Shown here one piece after another: positions 37,493 to 45,413 of a stretch of DNA of 64,000 bases. Below the pieces are notes generated by a model. That model did no database searches and was not told the origin of the DNA. It saw nothing but the letters and a program-made list of their open reading frames with translations. Numbering within the stretch: the first letter of the stretch is position 1; every line of letters begins with the position of its first letter. This DNA is from Desulfobacter postgatei 2ac9. GTDB lineage: Bacteria; Desulfobacterota; Desulfobacteria; Desulfobacterales; Desulfobacteraceae. Location: assembly GCF_000233695.2 (NCBI RefSeq), contig NZ_CM001488.1, forward strand, positions 2,346,013 to 2,410,012, in the 5' to 3' direction. A program made the translations under genes and the position numbers.

Positions 37493-39536
37493 TTGCGTCA
37501 AGCAAGCCCGAAGCATTGGGAAAGGAGGAAGTAAAGCCAGGAAATTTGCTATTGTTACCCAATGGGTGAGAGTCCCATCTGAATAAAGCATGGCCAGCAG
37601 TTCAGTAGCAATGCCCGAGGGTAAACCCGGAGACGGGAATCCTAAGCCGGGCATGAGTGAGGATGCAGGCCCTGTATTGAGCTCCGAAAAAAGTATTATT
37701 GTGGTCATTGGATAAATTCCCACCAAGCGTGGTGATGAAAGCCGACGTTCTCGATAAAACGGAAGGCAGCAGTTCTCTATACGTTCAGGCCAGAATAGAG
37801 GACACCACCGTAGTCTGAGACCAGGGCATGTATTCAAAGGGGTGGCTCGGGAACTTGAGAGAGCCCAAAGTTTCCTTGTATTATTGACGGTTCCAGGAGA
37901 TCCGTACCAAAAAGAAAAAACTCCCGGTGTTCAGGACGATCGTTTTCCTCTTCTGAGCAAGTCTGGAATGCATATTTGGAATGTATTCCGGAGCTACAAA
38001 TAAGGGGAACACACAAGGTATCAGGCGAGGAGAGCGAATAGCAAACAAACCTGAGATGGACTTTAGGCAGTCTTAGTGGAACATAGTACCGTTAATCAAC
38101 GGAAATCCGTTGATTGGTAAGGTGGGGAAGTGATGTCCAAGCGACCCACTGCAGGGAAGGTGAAACCGGGCATAACGTTTTAAGGTGAAGAACTATGGAA
38201 GACACACAGAGGTCACAAACCACATCAGAACAGAACCGTAAAAGTGTGGAACAGACCACTCACAACAACCAGAACCGTTTAGCAGACGAGGATAAACCTC
38301 CGGTGCTTGTTGGGGAAGCATCTTTGCAAAAGATTGCCGGTATGGCAAGAGAGAATCCAGAAATGGTATTCACAGCAGTGGCACACAGAATAAACCTGCC
38401 ATTACTGCATGAAGCCCACCGAAGGATTAAGAAAGGCAAGTCCATCGGTGTTGATGAAGTATCAGCCTCAGAATATGCGGTTGAGCTTGATAAAAACCTC
38501 TATAATCTACATCAGCGACTGAGCAGAGGTCAGTACGTTGCAACACCAGTGAAAAGAATATGGATAGAGAAAGACAACGGCAAAATGCGTCCAATCGGTA
38601 TACCGGCATTTGAGGATAAGATTGTCCAAAAAGCTGTAGAGATGATACTGAGCGCTATATACGAGCCAAATTTCTATGACTTTTCTCATGGCTTTCGAGC
38701 CGGACACAGCCAGCACATGGCAATAAAGCAGCTGCGGGAAAGTTGCATAGAGTGTAACAGCAACTGGATTGTGAGTGCAGATATTACAGGATTATTTGAT
38801 AACATTGACCACGGCCATCTAAGGGAATTCATAAAGCAACGGGTCAATGATGGTGGAATCATCCGGCTATTGGGAAAGTGGTTGAAAGCAGGTGTAATGG
38901 AAGAAGAAAATACTACCATTCAGAATCCGGCACGCCACAAGGCGGGGTCATATCTCCCGTACTGAGCAACATCTTTCTTCACAACGTGCTGGACGACTGG
39001 TTTGTTAAGGAAGTCCAGCCAAGAATGAAAGGTCGAAGTTTTATTATCAGGTTTGCTGATGATTGTGTGCCACGAAGGCAGACACTGTTGCAATAAACAG
39101 TGCAGCCATGCTGCACAAAAGATGAGGGAAGGCCCCTCGAAGCCGCCATGCAGGTGGAGGCTTCAAACCACCGTAAGCTGCGCCGGTTAAGAGCCGGGGT
39201 GGTGAGCGTTACGGAAAAGGCAGGACAAGATCTTGTCAGGTAGGTTCCAAGGAGACGAACGCAAGTGAATCACTATTGAAGTGTCGAAAGCGTAGGGATG
39301 AGGTCAAAACCGGGGGGTAGTCGTTAACCCGGGATAAGTTCGGCGGTTACCTGTTTACTGGCCGGGCGGCCTCCGGCATAAAGGTGGCGTGAACTTGGGA
39401 CAGGCTTTTGTGTGGAACGTGGGAACCTGTCGCCCTGATGCTAAGGGAGAAATACAAGCGGAGGACCCGTAAGTATGAGAGTACCGATGCAGGGCACAGG
39501 GGCGGAGCGACCCGTAGTAGTGATGAAGATTCTGTA

Positions 39537-40844
39537 ATGGAATTGGAGCGAAGGGGAAGCATTGACCAGCTTGAAGTAAAGAAAACAACTGGAAACAGGA
39601 GGATTGGATTGAACCAAGCAAAGCCGTTTTGTATTCCTAAACTTGAGGTTATGGAGGCATATGAACGGGTTAAAGCCAACAAAGGGGCTGCCGGTGTAGA
39701 CGGACAGTCAATCGAAGAGTTTGAGTCTAACTTAAAGGACAATCTTTACAAGCTCTGGAATCGGATGTCCTCCGGCAGTTATTTCCCTCCTCCGGTAATG
39801 AGGGTGGAAATACCCAAGGGAGACGGTCGAATGAGGCCGTTGGGAATACCGACAGTGTCGGACAGAATCGCTCAGCAGATAGTCAAACAGCAATTGGAGC
39901 CGGAATTGGAAAAACATTTTCATCCGGATTCGTATGGCTATCGACCGGAGAAATCTGCTTTGGATGCAGTTGGGAAAGCCCGGGAGAATTGCTGGAAATA
40001 TGACTGGGTATTGGATCTTGATATTAAAGGATTTTTCGATAATATTGACCATGATCTTTTGATGAAAGCAGTTCGGTATCACACGGATGACAGATGGGTG
40101 CTTCTGTATATAGAACGGTGGCTGAAAGCCCCTGTGATGATGACAGACCACACACTATTCCATCCAAAGAAGGGAACCCCGCAAGGAGGTGTTATCAGTC
40201 CCTTGCTGGCCAATCTCTTTTTGCATTATGCATTTGACAACTGGATGGAAAGGCAGTGCCCGGCCACACCGTTTGAGCGTTATGCGGATGATGCAGTGTG
40301 CCATTGTAAAAGCCTTGCCCAGGCTGAATATTTGCTTAGAAAGCTGAATGAGCGAATGGAGAATGTGGGACTGGAATTACATCCGGAGAAGACGAAAATA
40401 GTCTACTGCAAGGATACAGACCGGCAAAAGGATTATGCCCTGACAAGTTTTGATTTTCTGGGTTATACATTTCGTGCTCGGAAATCAAAGAACCGATGGG
40501 GAAAATTCTTCATTAATTTTTCTCCTGCTGTCAGCAATAAAGCAGCAAAAGCAATTCGGCAAACCTCACGAAAGTGGAATTGGCCCAGGCGCAGTGACAA
40601 GAGCCTGGAAGATTTAGCCCACATGTTCAATCCTGTCATTCAAGGTTGGATTAACTACTATGGCAGGTTTTATAAATCTGCACTCTACCCGGCCTTAAGG
40701 TGCCTGGATCGCCGGTTGGTGATTTGGGCAACAAGGAAATACAAACGTTTTAGGGGACATCGACGAAGGGCAAGTCAGTGGCTGGCTCGAATTGCACGAA
40801 GACAGCCAAATTTGTTTGCCCATTGGAGACTACTCTATGCATAG
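39537..40844 (+). CDS. Reverse transcriptase/maturase of intron 2 (LtrA-like)
   Basis: The likely product is 435 residues from ATG at 39537; the frame is open upstream to 39408, but that region belongs to the intron RNA. RT blocks are VKANKGAAGVDGQSIEEFE, GDGRMRPLGIPTVSDRIAQQ, LDLDIKGFFDNIDHDLL, GTPQGGVISPLLANLFLHYA and the catalytic RYADDAVCHCKS, then GLELHPEKTKIVYC and FDFLGYTFRARKS. The C-terminal maturase domain ends with FNPVIQGWINYYGRFYKSAL and LDRRLVIWATRKYKRFRGHR. No HNH endonuclease domain is present, so movement would rely on nascent strands at replication forks. The gene ends 12 bases before domain V, as usual. It shares the RT fold with intron 1 but is of a clearly different lineage. 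Confidence 0.9.
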   Translation: MELERRGSIDQLEVKKTTGNRRIGLNQAKPFCIPKLEVMEAYERVKANKGAAGVDGQSIEEFESNLKDNLYKLWNRMSSGSYFPPPVMRVEIPKGDGRMRPLGIPTVSDRIAQQIVKQQLEPELEKHFHPDSYGYRPEKSALDAVGKARENCWKYDWVLDLDIKGFFDNIDHDLLMKAVRYHTDDRWVLLYIERWLKAPVMMTDHTLFHPKKGTPQGGVISPLLANLFLHYAFDNWMERQCPATPFERYADDAVCHCKSLAQAEYLLRKLNERMENVGLELHPEKTKIVYCKDTDRQKDYALTSFDFLGYTFRARKSKNRWGKFFINFSPAVSNKAAKAIRQTSRKWNWPRRSDKSLEDLAHMFNPVIQGWINYYGRFYKSALYPALRCLDRRLVIWATRKYKRFRGHRRRASQWLARIARRQPNLFAHWRLLYA

Positions 40845-40856
40845 GCTGGTCAATAG

Positions 40857-40890
40857 GAGCCGGATGAGCGGAGACGTTCACGTCCGGTTC
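40857..40890 (+). ncRNA. Domain V of group II intron 2
   Basis: A 34-nt hairpin starting GAGCCGGATGAGCG, with GAGA loop and ending CGTCCGGTTC. The AGC catalytic triad and the two-base bulge are in place, so the RNA core looks functional. Confidence 0.85.
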
Positions 40891-41532
40891 TGTGAGGGCC
40901 TGAGGGGGTGGTTCCCTCGGGCTACTCGACTTATAGCCGGTTTCGAGCTGGAAACAGATGCAGTTAAAACCATGACGGCAATGAGAAAGCGGTTTAACCG
41001 TTTTGGCCTTGAATTACATCCGGATAAGACTAAACTGATACGTTTCGGCCGACCAACAGCTAAAAGCTGTAAGGGAAACAAGCCTGGGACCTTTGATTTT
41101 CTTGGGTTTACCTTTTACTGGGGCAAATCACGACAGAACTACTGGGTGATTAAGAAAAAGACAGTTCAGAAAAGGCTCAGCCGATTCAATAAAAGAGTAT
41201 GGGAGTGGTGCAAAGTAAACAGGCATAAACCTATACAGGAACAGCATGATTCTCTGTGCAGTAAACTCAGAGGGTATTATCAATACTTTGGAGTGATTTG
41301 TAACTATAAAGCGCTCTCAAAAGCACATTACTATGTTACAAAGGCCTGGAGGTTCTGGCTGAGCAGAAGATGTCACAAAGGAAAAGTGAAATTTCAAGAG
41401 CTGGCTGCAAAATATCCACTACCCAAGCCAAGAATAATCCATAGTTTCTGAATGTCGATAGGATAGCACAGTTATGCGCCAAACGGGGAAACCCGTTTGA
41501 TCTTCAGCTTGGTAAAAAGAGCTGAAGCTGAG

Positions 41533-41565
41533 GAACCGTATGCGGGAGTTCCGCACGTACGGATC
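41533..41565 (+). ncRNA. Domain V of group II intron 1 with altered triad
   Basis: A 33-nt hairpin starting GAACCGTATGCGG and ending CGCACGTACGGATC. The overall shape is that of domain V, but the catalytic AGC is replaced by AAC (41534-41536). A strong domain VI stem follows at about 41569-41600. Confidence 0.72.
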
Positions 41566-41602
41566 TGTGGGGGAGGCATCGGGTAACCGATGCTTCTACC
41601 CG

Positions 41603-41611
41603 GAAGTAATA
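41603..41611. repeat. Right copy of the 9-bp direct repeat
   Basis: GAAGTAATA, identical to 35806-35814, directly after the 3' region of intron 1 and directly before the resumed outer transposase frame (K-N-H-T-A-G). Confidence 0.7.
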
Positions 41612-42534
41612 AAAAACCATACCGCTGGTTCTCCAATGGATGAGACTATAAAATGGACCAATCTATCTCGTCCTGCCATCGCTGAAAAACTTAAAGAACA
41701 CAATTTTCCAGTGAGTGTTACCGTGGTTGATCAATTACTGGAAAAGCATCATTTCCATTCCCGCCAAGCATTTAAATCAGAGGCAGGCAAAAAAAACATT
41801 CCCCAACGAGATGAACAATTTAAAAATATTCAGCGACTTAATCAAAAATATCATGAAGAGGGCCATCCCGTGTTAAGTATGGATGTAAAAAAAAAGAATT
41901 GATTGGGAATTTTTTTCGTTCAGGAAAGCTTTATACACAAGAACCTATTCGTGTAAATGATCACGATTTTGTCTCAAATTCAGACGGCAAAGTGGCCCCT
42001 CATGGACTATATGACATCTATCGGAATATTGGTTATGTCACTTTGACCACAAGCCATGATACTTCTGAATTTGCCTGCGAGTGTATTCGGCGGTGGTGGT
42101 TAACTTACGGAAAATATGATTATTCCGGATCTAATTCGTTATTGTTACTTTGTGATTGTGGGGGAAGCAATAATGTTCGTTATTATATTTTCAAAGAAGA
42201 TTTGCAAAAATTGTCGGATGAATTAAAAATCAAAATTCGTATTGCTCATTTTCCACCGTACACATCAAAGTATAACCCCATTGAACATCAATTGTTCCCG
42301 CATATCACAAGGGCATGTAAAGGTGTTATTTTTAAGAGTATCGAAATCGTTAATGATTTCGTAGCAAAAACAAAAACATCTACGGGGTTGAAGGTTTTTA
42401 CGTCTATCCTTGATAAAAATTTTAAAACTGGTCGTAAAGTAGCGGACGATTTTAAAAAAAATATGAGAATTCAGTTTGATGAATATTTACCGCAATGGAA
42501 CTATGTTGCTCTTCCTACGGCAATTAGCATTTAG
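41612..42534 (+). pseudogene. ISAzo13-family transposase, 3' part (catalytic domain, two frames)
   Basis: The frame resumes KNHTAGSPMDETIKWTNLS, RPAIAEKLKEHNFPVSVTVV and, after KYHEEGHPVLSMDVKKK, changes by -1 at an A9G run to read ELIGNFFRSGKLYTQEPIRV. The DDE residues are the Asp of LSMDVKKK, the Asp of LLLCDCGGSNN and the Glu of YNPIEHQLFPHITRA, with the HDTSEFACECIRRWW segment between, all matching the Rhodopirellula-type DDE domain. The stop is at 42532-42534. Apart from the -1 site this catalytic part is intact; loss of function comes from the insertion and from the frame change upstream near 35690. Confidence 0.85.
41887..41896 (+). promoter_or_regulatory. A9G slippery run, candidate -1 ribosomal frameshift site
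   Basis: Nine A followed by G. Zero frame runs into TGA six bases later; a -1 slip on A_AAA_AAG continues in frame into the catalytic domain as KKKELIGNF, the expected family sequence. The second frame overlaps the first by four bases. Confidence 0.6.
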
Positions 42535-42698
42535 GATGTTATTAAATCCGCATTCCTAACAATGTTATACCTGTTTTGACGGGTTTTGATTGCCATAGCA
42601 TGCCGCCTTTCACTTTCATGAAAAAAATTAACCTAATTTTTTGATCTAACTATCCCTTCCACTCTGGAGTTTTGATTTATCTAATCAGAAAACCCTGC

Positions 42699-43031
42699 TT
42701 ATTTTTTCCAGCCGCCAAACAGATGAAGATGCAGGTGGAAGATCTCCTGGCCCCCGCCTTTTTCCACATTAAAGAGCAGCTTATACCCGGATTTGTTTAT
42801 CCCCTCTTTTTGGGCCATCTTTGCGGCCAGGGTGAAAAGTCCTCCAACGAGTTCAGTATGCGCAGGTTGAATGTCGTTAACGCTGCGGATATGGGTTTTG
42901 GGCACGATCAGCAGGTGGACGGGGGCCTTGGGGTGGATATCCCTGAACACCACATAGTCGCCGTCCTCATAGAGCATGTCGCTGGGAAGTTCATGGTTTA
43001 CAATTTTACAGAAAAGACAATCGTCAGGCAT
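42699..43031 (-). CDS. HIT-family nucleotide-binding hydrolase (HinT-like)
   Basis: The start at 43031 is preceded by GGAG; a further ATG at 43049 adds six unlikely residues. The 110-residue protein shows CLFCKIVNHELPSDMLYED, the helix with FRDIHPKAPVHLLIVPKTHI and the histidine triad HLHLHLFGGW near the end. HinT proteins hydrolyse adenosine phosphoramidates and aminoacyl-adenylates. It ends 39 bases after the sirtuin gene stop and is likely co-transcribed with it; the outer ISAzo13 element ends just beyond its stop codon. Confidence 0.92.
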   Translation of the reverse strand: MPDDCLFCKIVNHELPSDMLYEDGDYVVFRDIHPKAPVHLLIVPKTHIRSVNDIQPAHTELVGGLFTLAAKMAQKEGINKSGYKLLFNVEKGGGQEIFHLHLHLFGGWKK

Positions 43032-43070
43032 GTTTTTTCTCCAATACAATATTTTTAATCCAAACAGGCG

Positions 43071-43814
43071 TCAGGAAAGCCCATTAATGGCTTCCATGAG
43101 ATTTTCCATGGCTGTTGTGGCGTTCTCCTGGATGAATATATCCGTTATCCAGTTGGTATATTCCGACGGTTCCGGGTTGATCTCTATGATGGTGGTGCCG
43201 CCGTCCTTGGCCCTGGGGGGGATTATATTGGCAGGTGCCACCGTGCCTGTGGTGCCGATAAGTATCATGCAGTCCGCTTTCTGCGACGCCTCAAAAGACT
43301 TGGACGCCGCATATTCGGGAATGGCCTCCCCGAAAAACACCACATCCGGCTTCATCAGACCACCGCAAGTCAAGCAGGTGGGGGGCAGACGATTCATGTC
43401 CACCCGGGCCACATTCACTTTTTGTCCGCAGTTCAGGCAGACGATCTGTTTTAACGACCCGTGGAATTCGTAAACTTCTTTGTTGCCGGCATCCTTGTGC
43501 AGGTTGTCGATATTTTGAGTGATGACTGATTTTAACAGGCCCCGCTGCTCCATCTCCGCCAGGGCATAGTGGGCGGTGTTGGGCAGGACCTGGCCGAACA
43601 GGTCATAGAAAATATCCCTGAGGATCATCCACGCCTTGGCCGAGTCCTGGAGAAAATAATCAATTTCAAAGGTTTTGGGATCATATTTATTCCACAGCCC
43701 GTTTCTGCCCCTAAACGGCGGAATGCCGCTTTCAACGGAAATCCCGGCCCCGGTAAAGGCCACACAATAGCGGGCATCAATAATTTGTTTGGCGGCTTCT
43801 TGATAAATATTCAT
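43071..43814 (-). CDS. cobB: NAD-dependent protein deacylase (sirtuin)
   Basis: A 247-residue sirtuin with GAGISVESGIPPFRGRNGLW (NAD-binding loop), TQNIDNLHKDAG, the catalytic His in EFHGSLKQ, two zinc-binding CxxC pairs (CLNCGQ and CLTCGG) and DVVFFGEAIPE. It removes acetyl or other acyl groups from lysines using NAD. The cofactor-binding-loop phenylalanine and arginine (PFRG) are present. It leads a two-gene unit with the HIT gene. Confidence 0.93.
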   Translation of the reverse strand: MNIYQEAAKQIIDARYCVAFTGAGISVESGIPPFRGRNGLWNKYDPKTFEIDYFLQDSAKAWMILRDIFYDLFGQVLPNTAHYALAEMEQRGLLKSVITQNIDNLHKDAGNKEVYEFHGSLKQIVCLNCGQKVNVARVDMNRLPPTCLTCGGLMKPDVVFFGEAIPEYAASKSFEASQKADCMILIGTTGTVAPANIIPPRAKDGGTTIIEINPEPSEYTNWITDIFIQENATTAMENLMEAINGLS

Positions 43815-43928
43815 GGCATATCATTACCTTCCGGGGTTTACACTTGACCAGGGGATTGTTATTTTATTTAGTTTAAGGACTAAAGATAACTAAATTTTGA
43901 TATGGCGTAAAGGTAAATCAAAACACAG

Positions 43929-44501
43929 ATGAATGCAGACAATGGACGATTTCCGGCAAAACAGCATAATCCCGCAGCCACCCTTACCGTGGACCAGGTG
44001 GCCGAAAACCTTTCAGCCTTTGCCATTGACAGGGCTGACATAAAATCGCTTTTAGGAACGATCCCCGAAGGGCATCCCATAGACATGAACCGCCTGGAAT
44101 ATGAACTGGCCATTCTTAAAATTCTTAGTGTGGGGTGGGGGCTTGCCTTTTTCATGCCGGCAACAGATATCAATAAGACGCCTTTGACCCAGACATTTTG
44201 GGAACAGATCCGGGAGATTGCCAACAATGTGTCAACCCTGACCGAAACCACCACAGGCACCCGGGTCGATTATTTCGGCATACTCAAGGAACGACTGGAT
44301 ACGTTTGTACAGCAGATGAAGGAAAAACAGACCAAGGGCGCTGATCCCAGCGGTGTCATGGGACCTGTGTTTGCCAATGCCTGCGGCGTCCCGGATGATC
44401 CCATGGCCATCCTTGCCGGAACCAAAATGTTTGCCCTGACCCTGGCGGCGGTCAAAGAGTATTTGGCTGCCGTAAAAATAGAAGAGATCACCATTCATTG
44501 A
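43929..44501 (+). CDS. Conserved-looking hypothetical protein, 190 residues
   Basis: A soluble, mostly helical protein. Visible stretches are TVDQVAENLSAFAIDRADIK, HPIDMNRLEYELAILKILSV and GADPSGVMGPVFANACGVPD. No signal peptide, membrane helix, nucleotide-binding motif or cysteine motif is seen. It reads plus, divergent from cobB, and is followed after 46 bases by the rhomboid gene, with which it may be co-transcribed. I do not recognise the family. Confidence 0.7.
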   Translation: MNADNGRFPAKQHNPAATLTVDQVAENLSAFAIDRADIKSLLGTIPEGHPIDMNRLEYELAILKILSVGWGLAFFMPATDINKTPLTQTFWEQIREIANNVSTLTETTTGTRVDYFGILKERLDTFVQQMKEKQTKGADPSGVMGPVFANACGVPDDPMAILAGTKMFALTLAAVKEYLAAVKIEEITIH

Positions 44502-44547
44502 TCCATAATTACCTAACAGGCTCTAAAAACAGGCATCTTTTTTCGCT

Positions 44548-45258
44548 ATGATTGATGATCGGACAAAATTTACGATACAGGCCGTGATCTGGGTCAATGT
44601 GATCATGTATGCCCTGTCCCTGCTGTTCTCCCGGGGACTTCACTTCACCCTGAATCCCTTAACAGCCCTGGCACCGTCCACTGATGCCCTGATTTTCCTT
44701 GGTGCTTCCGGGACCGTGCCCCTGGCTTATTCTCATGACTGGAGCAGTATTTTCACCGCAAACTGGCTGCACGGCAGCCTGTTGCACATCCTTTTCAACA
44801 TGATGGCGCTTCGCACCCTTGCTCCGCTCACGGCAAAGGAATTCGGGGTCTACCGGATGCTGTCCATCTATATCCTCTCCGGTGCCGGCGGTTTTTTCCT
44901 CTCCTGCGTGGGCGGTGTGCCTTTGACCATTGGGGCCTCTGCCGGTCTTTGCGGGTTGATCGGTGCCCTGTTTTATTTTGGCTGGTCCCGGGGCGGCATC
45001 TGGGGAAAAATGGTATTTGATCAGACCAAGTCCTGGATTTTCAGCCTGGTGCTGATTGGACTGATCCTGCCGAACATTAACAACTGGGGCCATGGCGGCG
45101 GGTTTGCCGCAGGCTTTATCCTGGCGTTCCTATTTGGGTATGAGGAGTGCCGCAGATCCGGAAAAATAGACATCCTTATTTGCACAGGCATGTCCGTGTT
45201 TACCTGTTTTCTTCTCTTTCGGTCAGTTTTCCAAGGCTTTGAACTCATTCTGAAATAA
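44548..45258 (+). CDS. Rhomboid-family intramembrane serine protease
   Basis: A 236-residue protein with six to seven helices. WLHGSLLHILFNM is the L1/helix 2 signature, GASAGLCGLIGALFYF carries the catalytic Ser (about residue 131) and NWGHGGGFAAGFILAF the catalytic His (about 182). Rhomboids cut transmembrane substrates within the bilayer. The GASAG form, instead of GASGA, is common in active bacterial members. A small hairpin terminator follows the stop. Confidence 0.9.
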   Translation: MIDDRTKFTIQAVIWVNVIMYALSLLFSRGLHFTLNPLTALAPSTDALIFLGASGTVPLAYSHDWSSIFTANWLHGSLLHILFNMMALRTLAPLTAKEFGVYRMLSIYILSGAGGFFLSCVGGVPLTIGASAGLCGLIGALFYFGWSRGGIWGKMVFDQTKSWIFSLVLIGLILPNINNWGHGGGFAAGFILAFLFGYEECRRSGKIDILICTGMSVFTCFLLFRSVFQGFELILK

Positions 45259-45260
45259 CG

Positions 45261-45275
45261 AGCGCCAAAGGCGCT
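45261..45275 (+). terminator. Short hairpin after the rhomboid gene
   Basis: AGCGCC-AAA-GGCGCT followed by TTGCCCTTTTGC. The stem is GC-rich but short and the U tract is interrupted, so it is a moderate terminator between convergent genes. Confidence 0.5.
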
Positions 45276-45413
45276 TTGCCCTTTTGCTTCAAGTTTCTTG
45301 CAATTAGCGTTTTAGGCGCATGGTCAAAATTAAATCCGCCACAGATGCGGCGGATTTTAAGTCGCCATCAAGGCAGGCCAATGGACGCATATTTGAGATA
45401 TCTCTCCACAGCT

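Larger units (their letters stand above)
39065..40930 (+). mobile_element. Group II intron 2 (inner intron), 1866 bp
   Basis: The 5' end GTGTGCCACGAAGG fits the GUGYG start of group II introns, and the 3' end CTACTCGAC fits the AY rule with the branch A seven bases from the end. Domains I-III fill 39065-39536, the maturase lies in domain IV, domain V is at 40857-40890 with a GAGA tetraloop and the AGC triad, and domain VI follows to 40930. The exon join GATGATT + TTATAGCC restores the host frame. All visible parts appear intact, so this intron may still splice and move. Confidence 0.85.
38195..41451 (+). pseudogene. Reverse transcriptase/maturase of intron 1, frameshifted and split by intron 2
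   Basis: Segment one (38195 to about 38905) carries RT blocks such as YVATPVKRIWIEKDNGKMRP and SADITGLFDNIDHGHL. A one-base loss in a GAAGAAGAAAA run near 38900-38910 shifts the frame; the next frame gives YYHSESGTPQGGVISPVLSN and FADD. Intron 2 enters after base 39064, within the codon following FADD. Coding resumes at 40931 as FIAGFELETDAVKTM, then LELHPDKTKLIRF, FDFLGFTFYWGKS and the maturase domain X with KLRGYYQYFGVI, ending at 41451. If intron 2 is spliced out the motif reads FADDFIAGFE in frame. The upstream frameshift still prevents a full-length protein without a second correction. Confidence 0.82.
37493..41602 (+). mobile_element. Group II intron 1 (outer intron), itself split by intron 2
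   Basis: About 2.24 kb of its own sequence. From about 37493 (reading TTGCGTCAAGC; the exact 5' base is uncertain) to 38194 lies a structured, non-coding region fitting domains I-III. The reverse-transcriptase gene in domain IV starts at 38195. Domain V is at 41533-41565, followed by a domain VI hairpin with loop GTAA and a bulged A in TTCTACCC close to 41598. The 3' edge lies between 41600 and 41603. Two defects are visible: a frameshift in the reverse transcriptase near 38905, and AAC in place of the AGC catalytic triad in domain V. The intron sits exactly at the right tip of the inner IS. Confidence 0.78.
35447..42560. mobile_element. Four-level nest: ISAzo13-type IS > second IS > group II intron 1 > group II intron 2
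   Basis: The outer element is an ISAzo13-family IS; its transposase pieces lie at 35516-35814 and 41612-42534. Tips are tentative: TTTGGAATG near 35446-35454 faces CATTCCTAAC at 42551-42560. Inside it, an IS with perfect 16-bp inverted repeats spans 35817-37492. Immediately right of that IS is a group II intron reaching about 41602, whose reverse-transcriptase gene is split by another group II intron at 39065-40930. A 9-base direct repeat, GAAGTAATA, at 35806-35814 and 41603-41611 brackets the inner three elements and restores the outer transposase frame when one copy is removed. The order of insertion must be outside to inside. Confidence 0.8.

Noticed and set aside
37487..37837. A 116-residue minus-strand frame beyond the IS right end
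   Set aside because: It lies within the structured 5' RNA part of group II intron 1 and crosses the IS tip; it has no family match.
40792..41451. A separate 219-residue protein gene
   Set aside because: It is the 3' half of the intron 1 reverse transcriptase; residues before 40931 come from the intron 2 domain V/VI sequence read as if coding.
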